Assembly (NCBI GenBank): GCA_021201095.1
Contig: JAJQFO010000343.1
Location: forward strand, 1 to 33,005
Length of the DNA stretch: 33,005 nucleotides
Source: Lachnospiraceae bacterium
GTDB lineage: Bacteria; Bacillota; Clostridia; Lachnospirales; Lachnospiraceae
Reading direction: 5' to 3'
Below, in pieces: positions 14,308 through 22,726 of this stretch; within the stretch, counting starts at the first letter, position 1, and each line of letters starts with the position of its first letter. The translations under genes were made by a program, and so were the position numbers. The notes under the pieces were generated by a model. It was not told where the DNA came from. It saw only the letters and a program-made list of their open reading frames with translations, and made no database searches.

Positions 14308-15822
14308 GTGTCTGAATATGTTCTTGAATTAAAAGGCATTACGAAGATATTCCCGGGCGTGAAGGCTCTGAATAATGTCCAGTTTCAGCTGAAGCCGGGC
14401 GAGGTTCACGCACTCATGGGTGAGAACGGTGCCGGCAAATCTACCTTTATCAAGGTGATTACCGGTGTACATAAGGCAGAAGAGGGCGAAATGTACCTTT
14501 ATGGAGAAAAGGTAGATTTCAAAGGTCCCAGGGATGCGCAGGCCGCAGGCATCGCGGCGGTTTATCAGCATGCGACATCTTATCCGCACCTGTCAGTGGC
14601 GGAGAATATTTTCATGGGTCATGAGATCGTGAAGCACCACATGATTCAGTGGAAAGAGATGAACCAGGAAGCAAATAAGCTTCTGCAGCAGCTGAATTCC
14701 GACTTTGACGCGACGGCGGAGATGGGCACTTTAAGTGTGGCGCAGCAGCAGATGGTAGAGATTGCGAAGGCTCTTTCTACAAACGCAAAAATCATCATTC
14801 TCGATGAGCCGACGGCGTCTCTGACCAAGAGAGAGTCCGAGGAGCTGTACCGGATCGTGGATCAGCTCAGGGAGAAAGGCGTTTCTATTATTTTTATCTC
14901 TCATCGATTTGAGGATATGTATCGTCTGGCTTCCAGGGTTACGGTTTTCCGGGATTCGCAGTATATTGGGACCTACGATGTGGATAAGATTTCGAATGCG
15001 GATCTGATCAAGGCCATGGTAGGCCGCGAGATTAATGAGCTTTTCCCGAAGCCGAAGGTGGAGATCGGGAAAGAGGTTCTCAGAGTGGAGAATTTCTCCA
15101 GAGCCGGATATTACAAGGATGTATCCTTCAATGTCCATGCGGGCGAGATCATTGGTCTGACGGGTCTGGTCGGTGCCGGACGTACAGAAGTCGTGGAGAG
15201 CGTCTGCGGGGTGACGCACGCGGACAGCGGCAAGGTCTATCTGGATGGGAAAGAAGTACATATCAAGCAGCCATCTGACGCGATGGATCTGGGCATCATT
15301 CTTCTTCCGGAGGATCGGCAGAAGGAAGGGCTGATCATGAGCTGGGGCCTGGGCCGCAATGTCACCCTTCCGACCATGAATAAATACGCGAAGAACGGTT
15401 TTAATAATGAGCCGAAGGAGCGGGAGGTATCCAGAGATCTTCTGGAGAGCGTGGATACCAAGGCAGTGGATATTTTCCAGCCTGCGAGCTCCCTTTCCGG
15501 CGGCAATCAGCAGAAGGTTGTTGTCGCGAAGGCACTCGGCCAGGAGATGAAGGTCGTGATCATGGATGAGCCGACCAAGGGCGTGGACGTCGGCGCGAAG
15601 GCTGAGATCTACGCGATCATGGGCGAGCTGGCACAGAAGGGCTATGCGATTGTGCTGATTTCTTCTGAAATGCCGGAGATCCTGGGGATGGCGGATCGGA
15701 TCATCGTTATGTGCAACGGTCGCAAGACCGGCGAGCTTTCCAGAGAGGAAGCGACACAGGAGATCATCCTTGAGCTCTCCATGGAGAAAAGCAGTAACGC
15801 AGGGAAGGGGGATGCGAAGTAA
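14308..15822 (+). CDS. Sugar ABC transporter ATP-binding protein (RbsA/XylG type, probably rhamnose)
   Basis: This 504-residue protein has two nucleotide-binding domains. Domain 1: Walker A GENGAGKST, signature LSVAQQQMVEIAKAL, Walker B IIILDEPTASL, H-loop ISHRF. Domain 2: degenerate Walker A GLVGAGRTE, signature [15 protein letters not shown], Walker B VVIMDEPTKGVDVG and SSEMPE. It powers the two permeases encoded directly downstream. GTG at 14308 is chosen because AAGGAGGA lies at 14293-14300; an in-frame ATG at 14272 has no RBS. The last base of the stop codon is the A of the next gene's ATG, so translation is coupled. With a permease pair, binding protein and mutarotase, the gene set matches the rhamnose importer of Rhizobium (RhaSTPQ). 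Those names clash with E. coli usage, so no symbol is given. Confidence 0.94.
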   Translation: MSEYVLELKGITKIFPGVKALNNVQFQLKPGEVHALMGENGAGKSTFIKVITGVHKAEEGEMYLYGEKVDFKGPRDAQAAGIAAVYQHATSYPHLSVAENIFMGHEIVKHHMIQWKEMNQEANKLLQQLNSDFDATAEMGTLSVAQQQMVEIAKALSTNAKIIILDEPTASLTKRESEELYRIVDQLREKGVSIIFISHRFEDMYRLASRVTVFRDSQYIGTYDVDKISNADLIKAMVGREINELFPKPKVEIGKEVLRVENFSRAGYYKDVSFNVHAGEIIGLTGLVGAGRTEVVESVCGVTHADSGKVYLDGKEVHIKQPSDAMDLGIILLPEDRQKEGLIMSWGLGRNVTLPTMNKYAKNGFNNEPKEREVSRDLLESVDTKAVDIFQPASSLSGGNQQKVVVAKALGQEMKVVIMDEPTKGVDVGAKAEIYAIMGELAQKGYAIVLISSEMPEILGMADRIIVMCNGRKTGELSREEATQEIILELSMEKSSNAGKGDAK

Positions 15823-16817
15823 TGGAAAACAAATCTCTGATAAAGAAAATCACCGGATCCCGTGAGGCACTGCTGGCGGTAATCCTGATTCTGATGATTG
15901 TGATTGTGACGATTATAAATCCGGCGTTCTTTACTCCGAAGTCCATCTCAAACCTGGTGAAAAATAACGCGGTGACCATGGTGATGGCGCTCGGTATGCT
16001 CTGCGTCATGCTGGTGGGCGGTATTGATATTTCCATCACCTCGACGCTGGCTTTGGCGGGTATGTCCATTGGTATGCTGATCAAGTATGAGTATATTTCC
16101 AATACCTTTCTGGCATTCCTGATCGCGATTGCGATTGGCATCGCCTGCGGTCTGGTGGTCGGCCTGGTGATTTCCAGAGCGGATGTGCCGCCGATCATTG
16201 CCACCATGGGCTTCATGTATGTATACCGCGCGATGGCCTATCTGGTTTCCAACGGCGGTGAGTGGGCAAGCGCGGCTGCGCTCGGTACCTTCAAGGACTT
16301 TGGTACCAGCAAATTCCTGGGACTGAACTGTGTGGTATGGGTCGTGATTGTGTGCTATGTCATTTTCTTCTTCTTTATGAAGTGGACGCGCACCGGGCGG
16401 AAAATCTACGCAGTAGGAAGCAATCCGGAGGCGGCGCAGGTTTCCGGTATCAATGTCAAAAACATCAAGCTGATGGTTTACACGATTATGGGATGTCTCG
16501 CGGGACTGGCCGGCGCGCTTCAGGTAGCGGTGTATGCTTCGGCAATGCCGAACATGCAGAAGGGTGGCGAGATGGATGTCATCGCGGCCTGCGTCATCGG
16601 CGGCGTGAGCATGAGCGGTGGACGCGGCTCTGTGGTAGGCGCCCTGCTTGGCGCCCTGATCCTGGCGACGATTGCCAAGGCACTTCCGCTGATTCCGTTC
16701 TTCGATCAGCTCTGGCTGAATACGATTAAGGGTATTCTGATTCTGGTGGTTGTAGTCATGAATGTGATCCTGCAGCGCACCGCTGACAACAATGCATTGA
16801 AGAGAAGGGAGATGTGA
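15822..16817 (+). CDS. Sugar ABC transporter permease 1 of the second importer
   Basis: This 331-residue, highly hydrophobic protein belongs to the RbsC-like permease family. The coupling loop reads GSNPEAAQVSGINVKNIK (about residues 203-220) and is followed by CVIGGVSMSGGRGSVVGAL near residues 262-280. An early MLVGGIDISITSTLALAGM helix contains the family GGIDLS-type motif. It starts within the stop codon of the ATPase gene and ends a few bases before permease 2. It should pair with permease 2 as a heterodimer, as in the RhaP/RhaQ-type system. Substrate inferred as L-rhamnose from neighbours. Confidence 0.93.
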   Translation: MENKSLIKKITGSREALLAVILILMIVIVTIINPAFFTPKSISNLVKNNAVTMVMALGMLCVMLVGGIDISITSTLALAGMSIGMLIKYEYISNTFLAFLIAIAIGIACGLVVGLVISRADVPPIIATMGFMYVYRAMAYLVSNGGEWASAAALGTFKDFGTSKFLGLNCVVWVVIVCYVIFFFFMKWTRTGRKIYAVGSNPEAAQVSGINVKNIKLMVYTIMGCLAGLAGALQVAVYASAMPNMQKGGEMDVIAACVIGGVSMSGGRGSVVGALLGALILATIAKALPLIPFFDQLWLNTIKGILILVVVVMNVILQRTADNNALKRREM

Positions 16818-16819
16818 TC

Positions 16820-17827
16820 ATGGCCGGAAAATCTGGAAGAAGTATTAATAACGTACCGGAAAACCCGATTAAGCGCATGCTGCTGAGCTGGGAAGGCATT
16901 CTGGTGGTCCTGTTTATCGCCGTCAACATTTTCTGTGTATGGTTTTCAGAGTTTTACAATGTCTCAAGTGTCCTGCGTCAGATGCCGGTATATCTGGCAG
17001 AAGTATTCCTGATGCTGACCATGGCGTTTATCCTGGTGTTGGGTGAGATTGATATCTCTGTTGGCTCGATCGTGTGTCTGGCCGCGACCATCAGCTGCAT
17101 CGTCTGCAACGCCGGCGCACCGTTTATCATCGTTATTCTGACAGCACTGCTGGTCGGCACCGTATGCGGCGCGGTAAACGGTCTGATCCTGACAAACTTC
17201 CCGGAGCTGCCGCCGATGATTGTGACCCTGGCGACACAGATTATTTTCCGCGGTATTGCCGAAATTATCCTGGGAAGCGGAGGCAGCGTTTCTCTTTCTA
17301 ACACGGCAGGCTTTAAGGCTATCGCCGGAAAAGTCGGAAAGGTACCGTATATCCTGTTTCTGGTACTGATTCTGGGTGTGATTGCCGCAGTGATTCTGGG
17401 CAAAAGCACATTTGGCCGCAAGGTATACGCGATTGGTACGAACCGCGTGACCGCGCATTATTCGGGCATTCATGTTCAGAAGATCCGTTTCATTATCTAC
17501 ACAGTGATGGGTACGATCTCCGGACTGTGCGCACTGTTCATCATCTCCTCGTCCTACGGAGCAAATACGACGACCGGCGAGGGATTTGAGATGGACGCGA
17601 TTGCCATGGCAGTATTCGGCGGTATCTCATCGACCGGTGGAAAAGGAAACATCGCTGGCGGCATCATCGCGGCATTCATCATCGTATGCCTGCGCATCGG
17701 CCTGGGGCAGAGAAACGTACACTCTCAGGTAATCCTTCTGATCATCGGTCTGCTTCTGGTCCTGGCGGTAGCCCTTCCGAATATTGTGAGCCAGATCCAG
17801 AAGGCCGCAAAGGTGAAAAAGAGTTAA
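16820..17827 (+). CDS. Sugar ABC transporter permease 2 of the second importer
   Basis: This 335-residue RbsC-like permease has LVLGEIDISVGSIVCLAAT in an early helix, the coupling loop GTNRVTAHYSGIHVQKIR and the conserved AVFGGISSTGGKGNIAGGI segment. It is clearly distinct in sequence from permease 1 and likely forms the other half of the channel. ATG at 16820 is preferred, with AGAAGGGA at 16803-16810; a GTG at 16814 overlaps the previous stop codon but is too close to the SD. A 203-base gap with two hairpins separates it from the binding-protein gene. Confidence 0.93.
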   Translation: MAGKSGRSINNVPENPIKRMLLSWEGILVVLFIAVNIFCVWFSEFYNVSSVLRQMPVYLAEVFLMLTMAFILVLGEIDISVGSIVCLAATISCIVCNAGAPFIIVILTALLVGTVCGAVNGLILTNFPELPPMIVTLATQIIFRGIAEIILGSGGSVSLSNTAGFKAIAGKVGKVPYILFLVLILGVIAAVILGKSTFGRKVYAIGTNRVTAHYSGIHVQKIRFIIYTVMGTISGLCALFIISSSYGANTTTGEGFEMDAIAMAVFGGISSTGGKGNIAGGIIAAFIIVCLRIGLGQRNVHSQVILLIIGLLLVLAVALPNIVSQIQKAAKVKKS

Positions 17828-17912
17828 TGCACCGGTTTTCATAATGCAAATGCTATGCTTAATACGAATATGCTTCAGACGAAGAGGCTATTGGCGATAA
17901 TGCCATACAGAT

Positions 17913-17992
17913 AATGCTTTTGAAGCATTCAGACTCATTTACTTTGTTGTCGTCCGTACAGGATCCAGTCTCAAACAATGAATTCTGTACGG
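17913..17992 (+). other. Two intercistronic hairpins before the second binding-protein gene
   Basis: AATGCTT (17913-17919) pairs with AAGCATT (17923-17929) around a 3-base loop. CCGTACAG (17954-17961) pairs with CTGTACGG (17985-17992) around 23 bases. Neither has a T-run. A likely role is 3' protection of processed mRNA or differential expression of the binding protein (inference). Confidence 0.5.
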
Positions 17993-18030
17993 CTGCAAAT
18001 ATAAACCATATTTTTAAGGAGGAAACGAAC

Positions 18031-19056
18031 ATGAACAAAAAACTTGTAAGCGCGCTGCTCTGTGGCGCAATGGTGCTCGGATGTGTATCACCGGTAGCTG
18101 TACAGGCAGAGGAAGAAGGCGTTAAGATTGCTCTGGTTGCAAAGTCCGCAGGAAACGCATTTTTTGAGATCGCAGCTGCTTCTTTCGTAGAGACTGCTGA
18201 GGCGGAAGGCTCCACCGTTGATATCATCTATCCGGAAGAGGCTACGGCAGATGCTCAGATCAAATCTCTGGACAACCTGATTTCTCAGGACTATGATGTC
18301 ATCTGCATCTCCGCAAACGATGAGAACGCTCTGCAGGCAAAGCTGGAAGAGGCTATGGACGCAGGCATCAAGGTTGTATCCTTTGACTCTGCAGTAAACG
18401 CAGATAGCCGTCAGGTATTCGTAAACCAGGCTGGTGTTACAGAAGTAGCGCAGGCTCTGATGGATGCTGTATATGACATCTGCGAAGGCGAAGGCCAGTG
18501 GGCAATCCTTTCCGCAACCTCTCAGGCGACCAACCAGAACGCATGGATCGACGCTATGAAGGAGATCATGGAGAGCGATGAGAAGTATGCAGATCTTGAG
18601 CTGGTAGAAGTTGCTTACGGCGATGATGAGTCTCAGAAGTCTACCGACCAGACCGAAGCTCTGGTAACCAACTATCCGGATCTGAAGTGCATCTGCGCGC
18701 CGACCACTGTTGGTATCGCTGCTGCTGCTAAGTATCTGCAGGACAATGACTGCACCTGCAAGCTGACCGGCCTTGGCCTTCCGTCTGAGATGCTTGAGTA
18801 TACAGGCGACGGCGATGACTACTCCTGCCCGTACTTCTATCTGTGGGATATGCAGGGCCTTGGAACCCTTGCTGCTTATACATCCATCGCAATCGCGAAT
18901 GAGGAAATCACCGGTGCTGAAGGCGAGACCTTCACAGCTGGCGACCTTGGCGATTTCGAGATCGTTGCGGCATCTGACGGCGGCACAGAGATCATCCTTG
19001 GTCTTCCGCTTGAGTTCAACCCGGAGAACGTAGAAGAGTACGCTGAACTGTACTAA
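18031..19056 (+). CDS. Sugar ABC transporter substrate-binding protein (probably rhamnose)
   Basis: This 341-residue exported protein has a signal region of residues 1-27. The signal contains VLGC, a possible but poor lipobox (Leu at -2), and then VAVQA before EEE, which fits a signal peptidase I site. The mature part is a type 1 periplasmic-binding fold: VKIALVAKSAGNAFFEI at the start of domain 1, DNLISQDYDVICISANDENAL, IKVVSFDSAVN and LTGLGLPSEM near the hinge. It is similar in layout to RhaS-type rhamnose-binding proteins. RBS AAGGAGGAAA lies at 18016-18025. It is the last gene of the second ABC operon and is followed by a strong terminator at 19124. Confidence 0.92.
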   Translation: MNKKLVSALLCGAMVLGCVSPVAVQAEEEGVKIALVAKSAGNAFFEIAAASFVETAEAEGSTVDIIYPEEATADAQIKSLDNLISQDYDVICISANDENALQAKLEEAMDAGIKVVSFDSAVNADSRQVFVNQAGVTEVAQALMDAVYDICEGEGQWAILSATSQATNQNAWIDAMKEIMESDEKYADLELVEVAYGDDESQKSTDQTEALVTNYPDLKCICAPTTVGIAAAAKYLQDNDCTCKLTGLGLPSEMLEYTGDGDDYSCPYFYLWDMQGLGTLAAYTSIAIANEEITGAEGETFTAGDLGDFEIVAASDGGTEIILGLPLEFNPENVEEYAELY

Positions 19057-19123
19057 TTCTTAAAATCGAAATTAGTTCCTGAAAAAACTCTGGAAGGGCA
19101 GTAAGATCCCATTTTCCGGGGCT

Positions 19124-19151
19124 GGGCGGAGCGAAAGCTTCGCCCTTTTTT
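19124..19151 (+). terminator. Intrinsic terminator of the second ABC operon
   Basis: GGGCGGAGC (19124-19132) pairs with GCTTCGCCC (19137-19145, one G-T pair) around a GAAA tetraloop, followed by T6 (19146-19151). Confidence 0.92.
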
Positions 19152-19175
19152 CAGTTTGCGCGCCATGGCGCGTAA

Positions 19176-19225
19176 GGCATATCCCATGCGAAGCGTGGGA
19201 TGCCCCCCGGCGAGGGTATATCCCG
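19176..19225 (+). repeat. Dispersed GC-rich repeat, copy B
   Basis: A 50-base element similar to copy A at 13911-13962, same orientation. Here the ATATCCC...GCGAAGCGTGG half is present again just downstream (to about 19237). TCCCA and TGGGA, with GGCA and TGCC outside, form an internal hairpin with a bulge. The two copies flank the divergent control region plus the whole second ABC operon. Confidence 0.75.
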
Positions 19226-19286
19226 TGCGAAGCGTGGATTTGAAATTAATCTGACTGAGAATTTTGTTAAGATTGGGAAATTTTTC

Positions 19287-19315
19287 TTTACGCCAGAATT
19301 GAGAGAGGGTATAAT
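19287..19315 (+). promoter_or_regulatory. Predicted promoter of the mutarotase gene
   Basis: TTTACG (19287-19292), 17-base spacer, TATAAT (19310-19315). The predicted start near 19322 leaves a 60-base leader. It lies downstream of the ABC terminator, so the mutarotase has its own transcript. Confidence 0.8.
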
Positions 19316-19384
19316 CAAAGCAGTGTCAGCAGATGATTCTGAGATTCTAAAATGAGTAAAATGCGTAAAAGGAGGAATTTAGCA

Positions 19385-19696
19385 ATGATTAAGGGTTTTA
19401 AAATGAAACTGTATCCGGGCTGTGAGGAAGAATACGAGAAGAGACACAACCAGCTCTGGCCGGAAATGAAGGATATGATCCACGAGTACGGTGGAAAGAA
19501 TTATACGATTTTTCTGGACCGCGAGACGCTGACTCTTTTCGGTTATATTGAGATCGAGGACGAGGAAAAATGGGCAAAGAGTGATGACACCGCGATTAAC
19601 CGCAAGTGGTGGGATTTCATGGCGGACATTATGGAGACCAATCCGGACAACAGCCCGGTATCTGTACCGCTGCAGAAGGTATTCCATCTGGACTAA
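19385..19696 (+). CDS. rhaM: L-rhamnose mutarotase
   Basis: This 103-residue protein has the full length and signature of RhaM. It starts with GFKMKLYPGCEEEYEKRHNQLWPEM, containing the Tyr and His (Tyr17, His21) of the active-site region, has a YTIFLD strand and ends with KWWDFMADIMETNPDNSP, the most typical RhaM motif. It speeds alpha/beta anomer exchange of L-rhamnose so that the isomerase receives its preferred anomer. ATG at 19385 follows AAAGGAGGA (19368-19376); an upstream in-frame ATG at 19352 lacks an RBS. The gene is monocistronic or co-transcribed with the AraC regulator 302 bases downstream. It is the strongest single argument that the locus is for rhamnose rather than fucose. Confidence 0.95.
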   Translation: MIKGFKMKLYPGCEEEYEKRHNQLWPEMKDMIHEYGGKNYTIFLDRETLTLFGYIEIEDEEKWAKSDDTAINRKWWDFMADIMETNPDNSPVSVPLQKVFHLD

Positions 19697-19998
19697 AGAA
19701 GGCATGCCATGCGGCTGTCATTCCAGAGATGAAGGTTGGTTCCATGGAAGCCGCGCAATAAAGAATCGGTACCGTTCTCGATTCACTTCGCAAATCGGAA
19801 CATTGCCTGCATCCATACTCTTGTTGCGAGTACGGATAAGTGATGAAAGTTGCTGCGAGTGAAAAACACTGCACGAGTACGGGCATATTTATGGAATGAG
19901 AGTCGTGGCAAGAAAGATACTGGTTAATAGACACTGGAAGATAAACGTAGAAGAAATCCCTGGGGCAGGAAATCCGGGATGGGAAATCGAGGCGGGAC
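19697..19998. other. Intergenic region between rhaM and the AraC regulator
   Basis: About 300 bases without a credible gene. The octamer GAGTACGG occurs twice (around 19828 and 19875) and a related GCGAGTG lies between. I see no clear terminator after rhaM and no consensus promoter before the regulator, so readthrough from the rhaM promoter is possible. Confidence 0.4.
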
Positions 19999-20997
19999 AT
20001 GCGGAAGGAGCTTCTCGACCAGCTCAGAAAAATAACGGATGAAGAACAGAAAATTCTGGATGGAGAAAATCAGGTAGACCGGGAGCTGTATGCGTCCGGG
20101 TATGTGCTCAAGTCGTCCCAGTTTACTGTTGACAGCGCGAAAATGCTGGAGGAGGGGAAACTGATCACGGCGCGGACGCATACCCGTTTTGTCCGGTTCC
20201 CTCAGCACCGGCATAATTATATTGAGGCGCTCTATGTTTGCGAAGGCTCTCTGACAAACATCATCGGAGAGCAGGAGGTAGTTGTAAAAAAAGGCGAACT
20301 GCTTTTTCTGAACCAGTTCACCTGGCATGAAATCCTCCCCGCGCAGGAGAACGACATTGCGATTAATTTCATCATGCTTCCGGAGTTTTTTGATGTAGCT
20401 TACACGATGACCGGCAAAAACAATGTCCTTGCAGATTTCCTGGTAAACATTCTGCGCCGCGATGAACAGCGGGGAGAATATCTGTATTTCAAAGTGTCGG
20501 ATAACCTTCAGATACAAAATCTGCTGGAAAATATGATCTATTCTCTCGTGACCGGTGAAAACAACGACAGCCGGATCAACCAGACGACCATGGGACTCAT
20601 TTTCATGTACCTGGTTGACTCGATCCAGAGTGTCCAGACCTGCCGGCCTGACCAGTACGAAAATATGATCTCCATGACGACACTGAATTATATCGAGCAG
20701 AAATACCGCAGCGCGACCCTCACAGAGCTGGGGGCCGAGCTGCGGCTTCCGATCCATACGCTGAGCCGCCTGATCAAGAAGAGTACCGGTCACAATTTCA
20801 AAGAGCTTCTGCAGAGAAAACGCCTGAGCAAATCTGTGCAGCTGCTCTGCGATACCGATCTGCCGGTCAGCGACATTATTGCTTCTGTGGGATATGAAAA
20901 CAACAGCTATTTTCACCGGGTATTTAAGGAACGCTACGGAATGACTCCGCACGCTTTCCGTGTAAAAAACCGTGAGACCGGACAGGTGCGGATCTGA
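19999..20997 (+). CDS. AraC-family transcriptional regulator with N-terminal cupin (rhamnose regulator candidate)
   Basis: This 332-residue protein has a sugar-sensing cupin (FPQHRHNYIEALYVCEGSLTNIIG..., FLNQFTWHEI, about residues 71-115) and a C-terminal double HTH (about 230-325: LTELGAELRLPIHTLSRLIKKSTG and DIIASVGYENNSYFHRVFKERYGMTPHAFR). A GAGG about 8 bases before the ATG is a modest RBS. It resembles the C-terminal module of the fused kinase at 9324-12140, with matching H-H-Y-E-L-C-G-T and V-H-A-L/W-H-E-I positions, so the two probably recognise related signals or sites. It ends with a strong terminator at 21052. Function as local activator of rhamnose genes is inferred. Confidence 0.9.
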   Translation: MRKELLDQLRKITDEEQKILDGENQVDRELYASGYVLKSSQFTVDSAKMLEEGKLITARTHTRFVRFPQHRHNYIEALYVCEGSLTNIIGEQEVVVKKGELLFLNQFTWHEILPAQENDIAINFIMLPEFFDVAYTMTGKNNVLADFLVNILRRDEQRGEYLYFKVSDNLQIQNLLENMIYSLVTGENNDSRINQTTMGLIFMYLVDSIQSVQTCRPDQYENMISMTTLNYIEQKYRSATLTELGAELRLPIHTLSRLIKKSTGHNFKELLQRKRLSKSVQLLCDTDLPVSDIIASVGYENNSYFHRVFKERYGMTPHAFRVKNRETGQVRI

Positions 20998-21051
20998 AAA
21001 AACCTTCTTGACATTGTGAAGCTTTGGATATAAGATTACCAGGCAGCGAAG

Positions 21052-21077
21052 GAGCCCATATACCGGGCTCTTTTTTT
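21052..21077 (+). terminator. Intrinsic terminator after the AraC regulator
   Basis: GAGCCC (21052-21057) pairs with GGGCTC (21065-21070) around a 7-base loop, followed by T7 (21071-21077). Confidence 0.9.
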
Positions 21078-21122
21078 GTCTGACAGAGACCTATATACAT
21101 ACTTTGCCGGAGGATATTTCCA

Positions 21123-22472
21123 ATGAATGCCGTGAACAAATCGGAACGAACTGCTTTTTTCTCACTTTCGCGCCTGCCGCATCCGGGGATGCGGATTTTG
21201 AAATCTGCGGCGGCGATTATTTTATGTTATTTTGTGTCATTTCTGCGCGGCGATGCCGGGATTGTTTTTTATTCCCAGCTCGCTGCGCTCTGGTGCATCC
21301 AGATGTATACGGCCACTACGTTCAAGAACGCGTATCAGCGTATGATTGGGACGATCATCGGAGCGCTGTTCGGCCTGCTTTTTCTTCTTGTTCGTGGTCA
21401 GACTCTCACCACGGAAATACTGGAGGCGAAGCCGTTCTGGCTTCAGGTACTCAACGCGGCGGTGATTTCCGCGATGATCATTCTGGTCTTATATACGACT
21501 GTTTTGATTAAGAAAAAGCAGGCGTCCTATTTCTCCTGTGTGGTATTTCTGAGTATTGTGGTCAATCACGCGGGAGATCTGAATCCGTATCTGTTTGTGT
21601 GGAACCGTTTCCTGGATACCATCGTCGGTATTCTGATTGGATTGCTGGTAAATACGTTTACCCTGCCTCGAAAGCGCAGAAAAGATATTCTTTTCGTATC
21701 CGGACTGGACGGTACGCTGCTGGATGAAAAGGATACGCTCAGTGATTTCAGCCGCGTGGAGCTGAACCGGATGCTGGATGACGGCGCGAATTTCACGATT
21801 TCCACAATGCGTACGCCGGCGTCTCTGCTGGAGCCGATGCGGGATGTCCGGCTGCGCCTGCCGGTGATTGTCATGGATGGCGCGGCGCTTTACGATATTC
21901 AAGAAAAACGCTATCTGAAAAAGTTTACCCTGACAGCCGGGGAGACGGGAAAGCTGCTTGCTCTGGCACAGTCGCAGGGACTGATGTGTTTCACCAATGT
22001 GATTTTGCAGGACGCGATGGTGATTTATTACCAGGAGACGGAGGAGGCAGTACATGGTGAGTTGATCTCCAGGCTGCGCCGTTCCCCGCTGCGCAATTAT
22101 GTGTGCGGCAATCCTCCGGAGCATGTGGAAGCGGTGTATCTCATGCTGTTGTACCCGAAAAAGGTCGTTCAGGATTTTTACCAGATTCTGGAGCAGGGCG
22201 GATATACCAGACGGTTTAAGATACTCTGCTATGATTCTACAAATTATCCGGGCTGCGCCTACATCAAGATATACAACCGGGAAGCTACGAGGGAGCATAT
22301 GCTGACCGAGCTGGAAAACATGATCGGCATTGACCAGACCGTGACCTTCGGCAGCATACCGGGGAAATATGATGTCGTCGTCGAGGGCGATCTGAACCGG
22401 GTAGTCCGTGTCCTGCGCAAACGGTATGAACCGGTCGCTTTTGGGATGCACAGAGCCGGGGAAAGCATATAG
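21123..22472 (+). CDS. FUSC/aromatic-acid-exporter-like membrane domain fused to a degenerate HAD domain
   Basis: This 449-residue protein has six hydrophobic segments (about 25-41, 47-62, 73-90, 106-129, 134-147, 161-180) arranged like ArAE/FUSC family proteins, with the motif YTATTFKNAYQRMIGTIIGALFG. From residue 187 it becomes a Cof-type HAD phosphatase domain. The key residues are altered: motif I reads SGLDGT, so the nucleophile Asp is Gly194; motif II is STMR instead of TGR; motif IV is FGSIPGKYD rather than GDxxND. The fold markers MDGAALYDI and NREATREHML remain. It is therefore probably a non-catalytic, perhaps ligand-binding, cytoplasmic domain tethered to a transporter-like membrane part. 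GGAGG at 21109-21113 supports the ATG at 21123. Substrate and role unknown. Confidence 0.82.
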   Translation: MNAVNKSERTAFFSLSRLPHPGMRILKSAAAIILCYFVSFLRGDAGIVFYSQLAALWCIQMYTATTFKNAYQRMIGTIIGALFGLLFLLVRGQTLTTEILEAKPFWLQVLNAAVISAMIILVLYTTVLIKKKQASYFSCVVFLSIVVNHAGDLNPYLFVWNRFLDTIVGILIGLLVNTFTLPRKRRKDILFVSGLDGTLLDEKDTLSDFSRVELNRMLDDGANFTISTMRTPASLLEPMRDVRLRLPVIVMDGAALYDIQEKRYLKKFTLTAGETGKLLALAQSQGLMCFTNVILQDAMVIYYQETEEAVHGELISRLRRSPLRNYVCGNPPEHVEAVYLMLLYPKKVVQDFYQILEQGGYTRRFKILCYDSTNYPGCAYIKIYNREATREHMLTELENMIGIDQTVTFGSIPGKYDVVVEGDLNRVVRVLRKRYEPVAFGMHRAGESI

Positions 22473-22482
22473 AGGGTCATGA

Positions 22483-22617
22483 TGGCACAGTCCGGCGGAA
22501 GGGAGCTCCGGGACTATTGATGTATCTGAAACCCTTCTGGAAACTTATCTGAAATACAACTGGGAGGAGATCAAGAAGTATTTCTCGGAAATACAAGAGC
22601 CGTTTTCAAAGAATTAA
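22483..22617 (+). other. Possible gene remnant between the HAD fusion and dacA
   Basis: This 44-codon open frame ends with a coding-like stretch (about TIDVSETLLETYLKYNWEEI then KKYFSEIQEPFSKN, stop at 22615) but has no start codon or RBS in frame: a stop lies immediately upstream at 22480. It could be the tail of a lost gene. I do not recognise it. Confidence 0.25.
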
Positions 22618-22726
22618 GACTTAGAAGCAGGATTTCCTATCAGTCATAGAGCGGGTCCGGAACGCATATATTTTACAGAATTCATATAATTCTGGACAGT
22701 GTCTGATGAGAAGACTGCGGAGAAGA

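Noticed and set aside
14308..19056. Using the symbols rhaT, rhaP, rhaQ and rhaS for the second importer
   Set aside because: The order and content fit the Rhizobium system, but the names mean other proteins in E. coli and the substrate is not proven.
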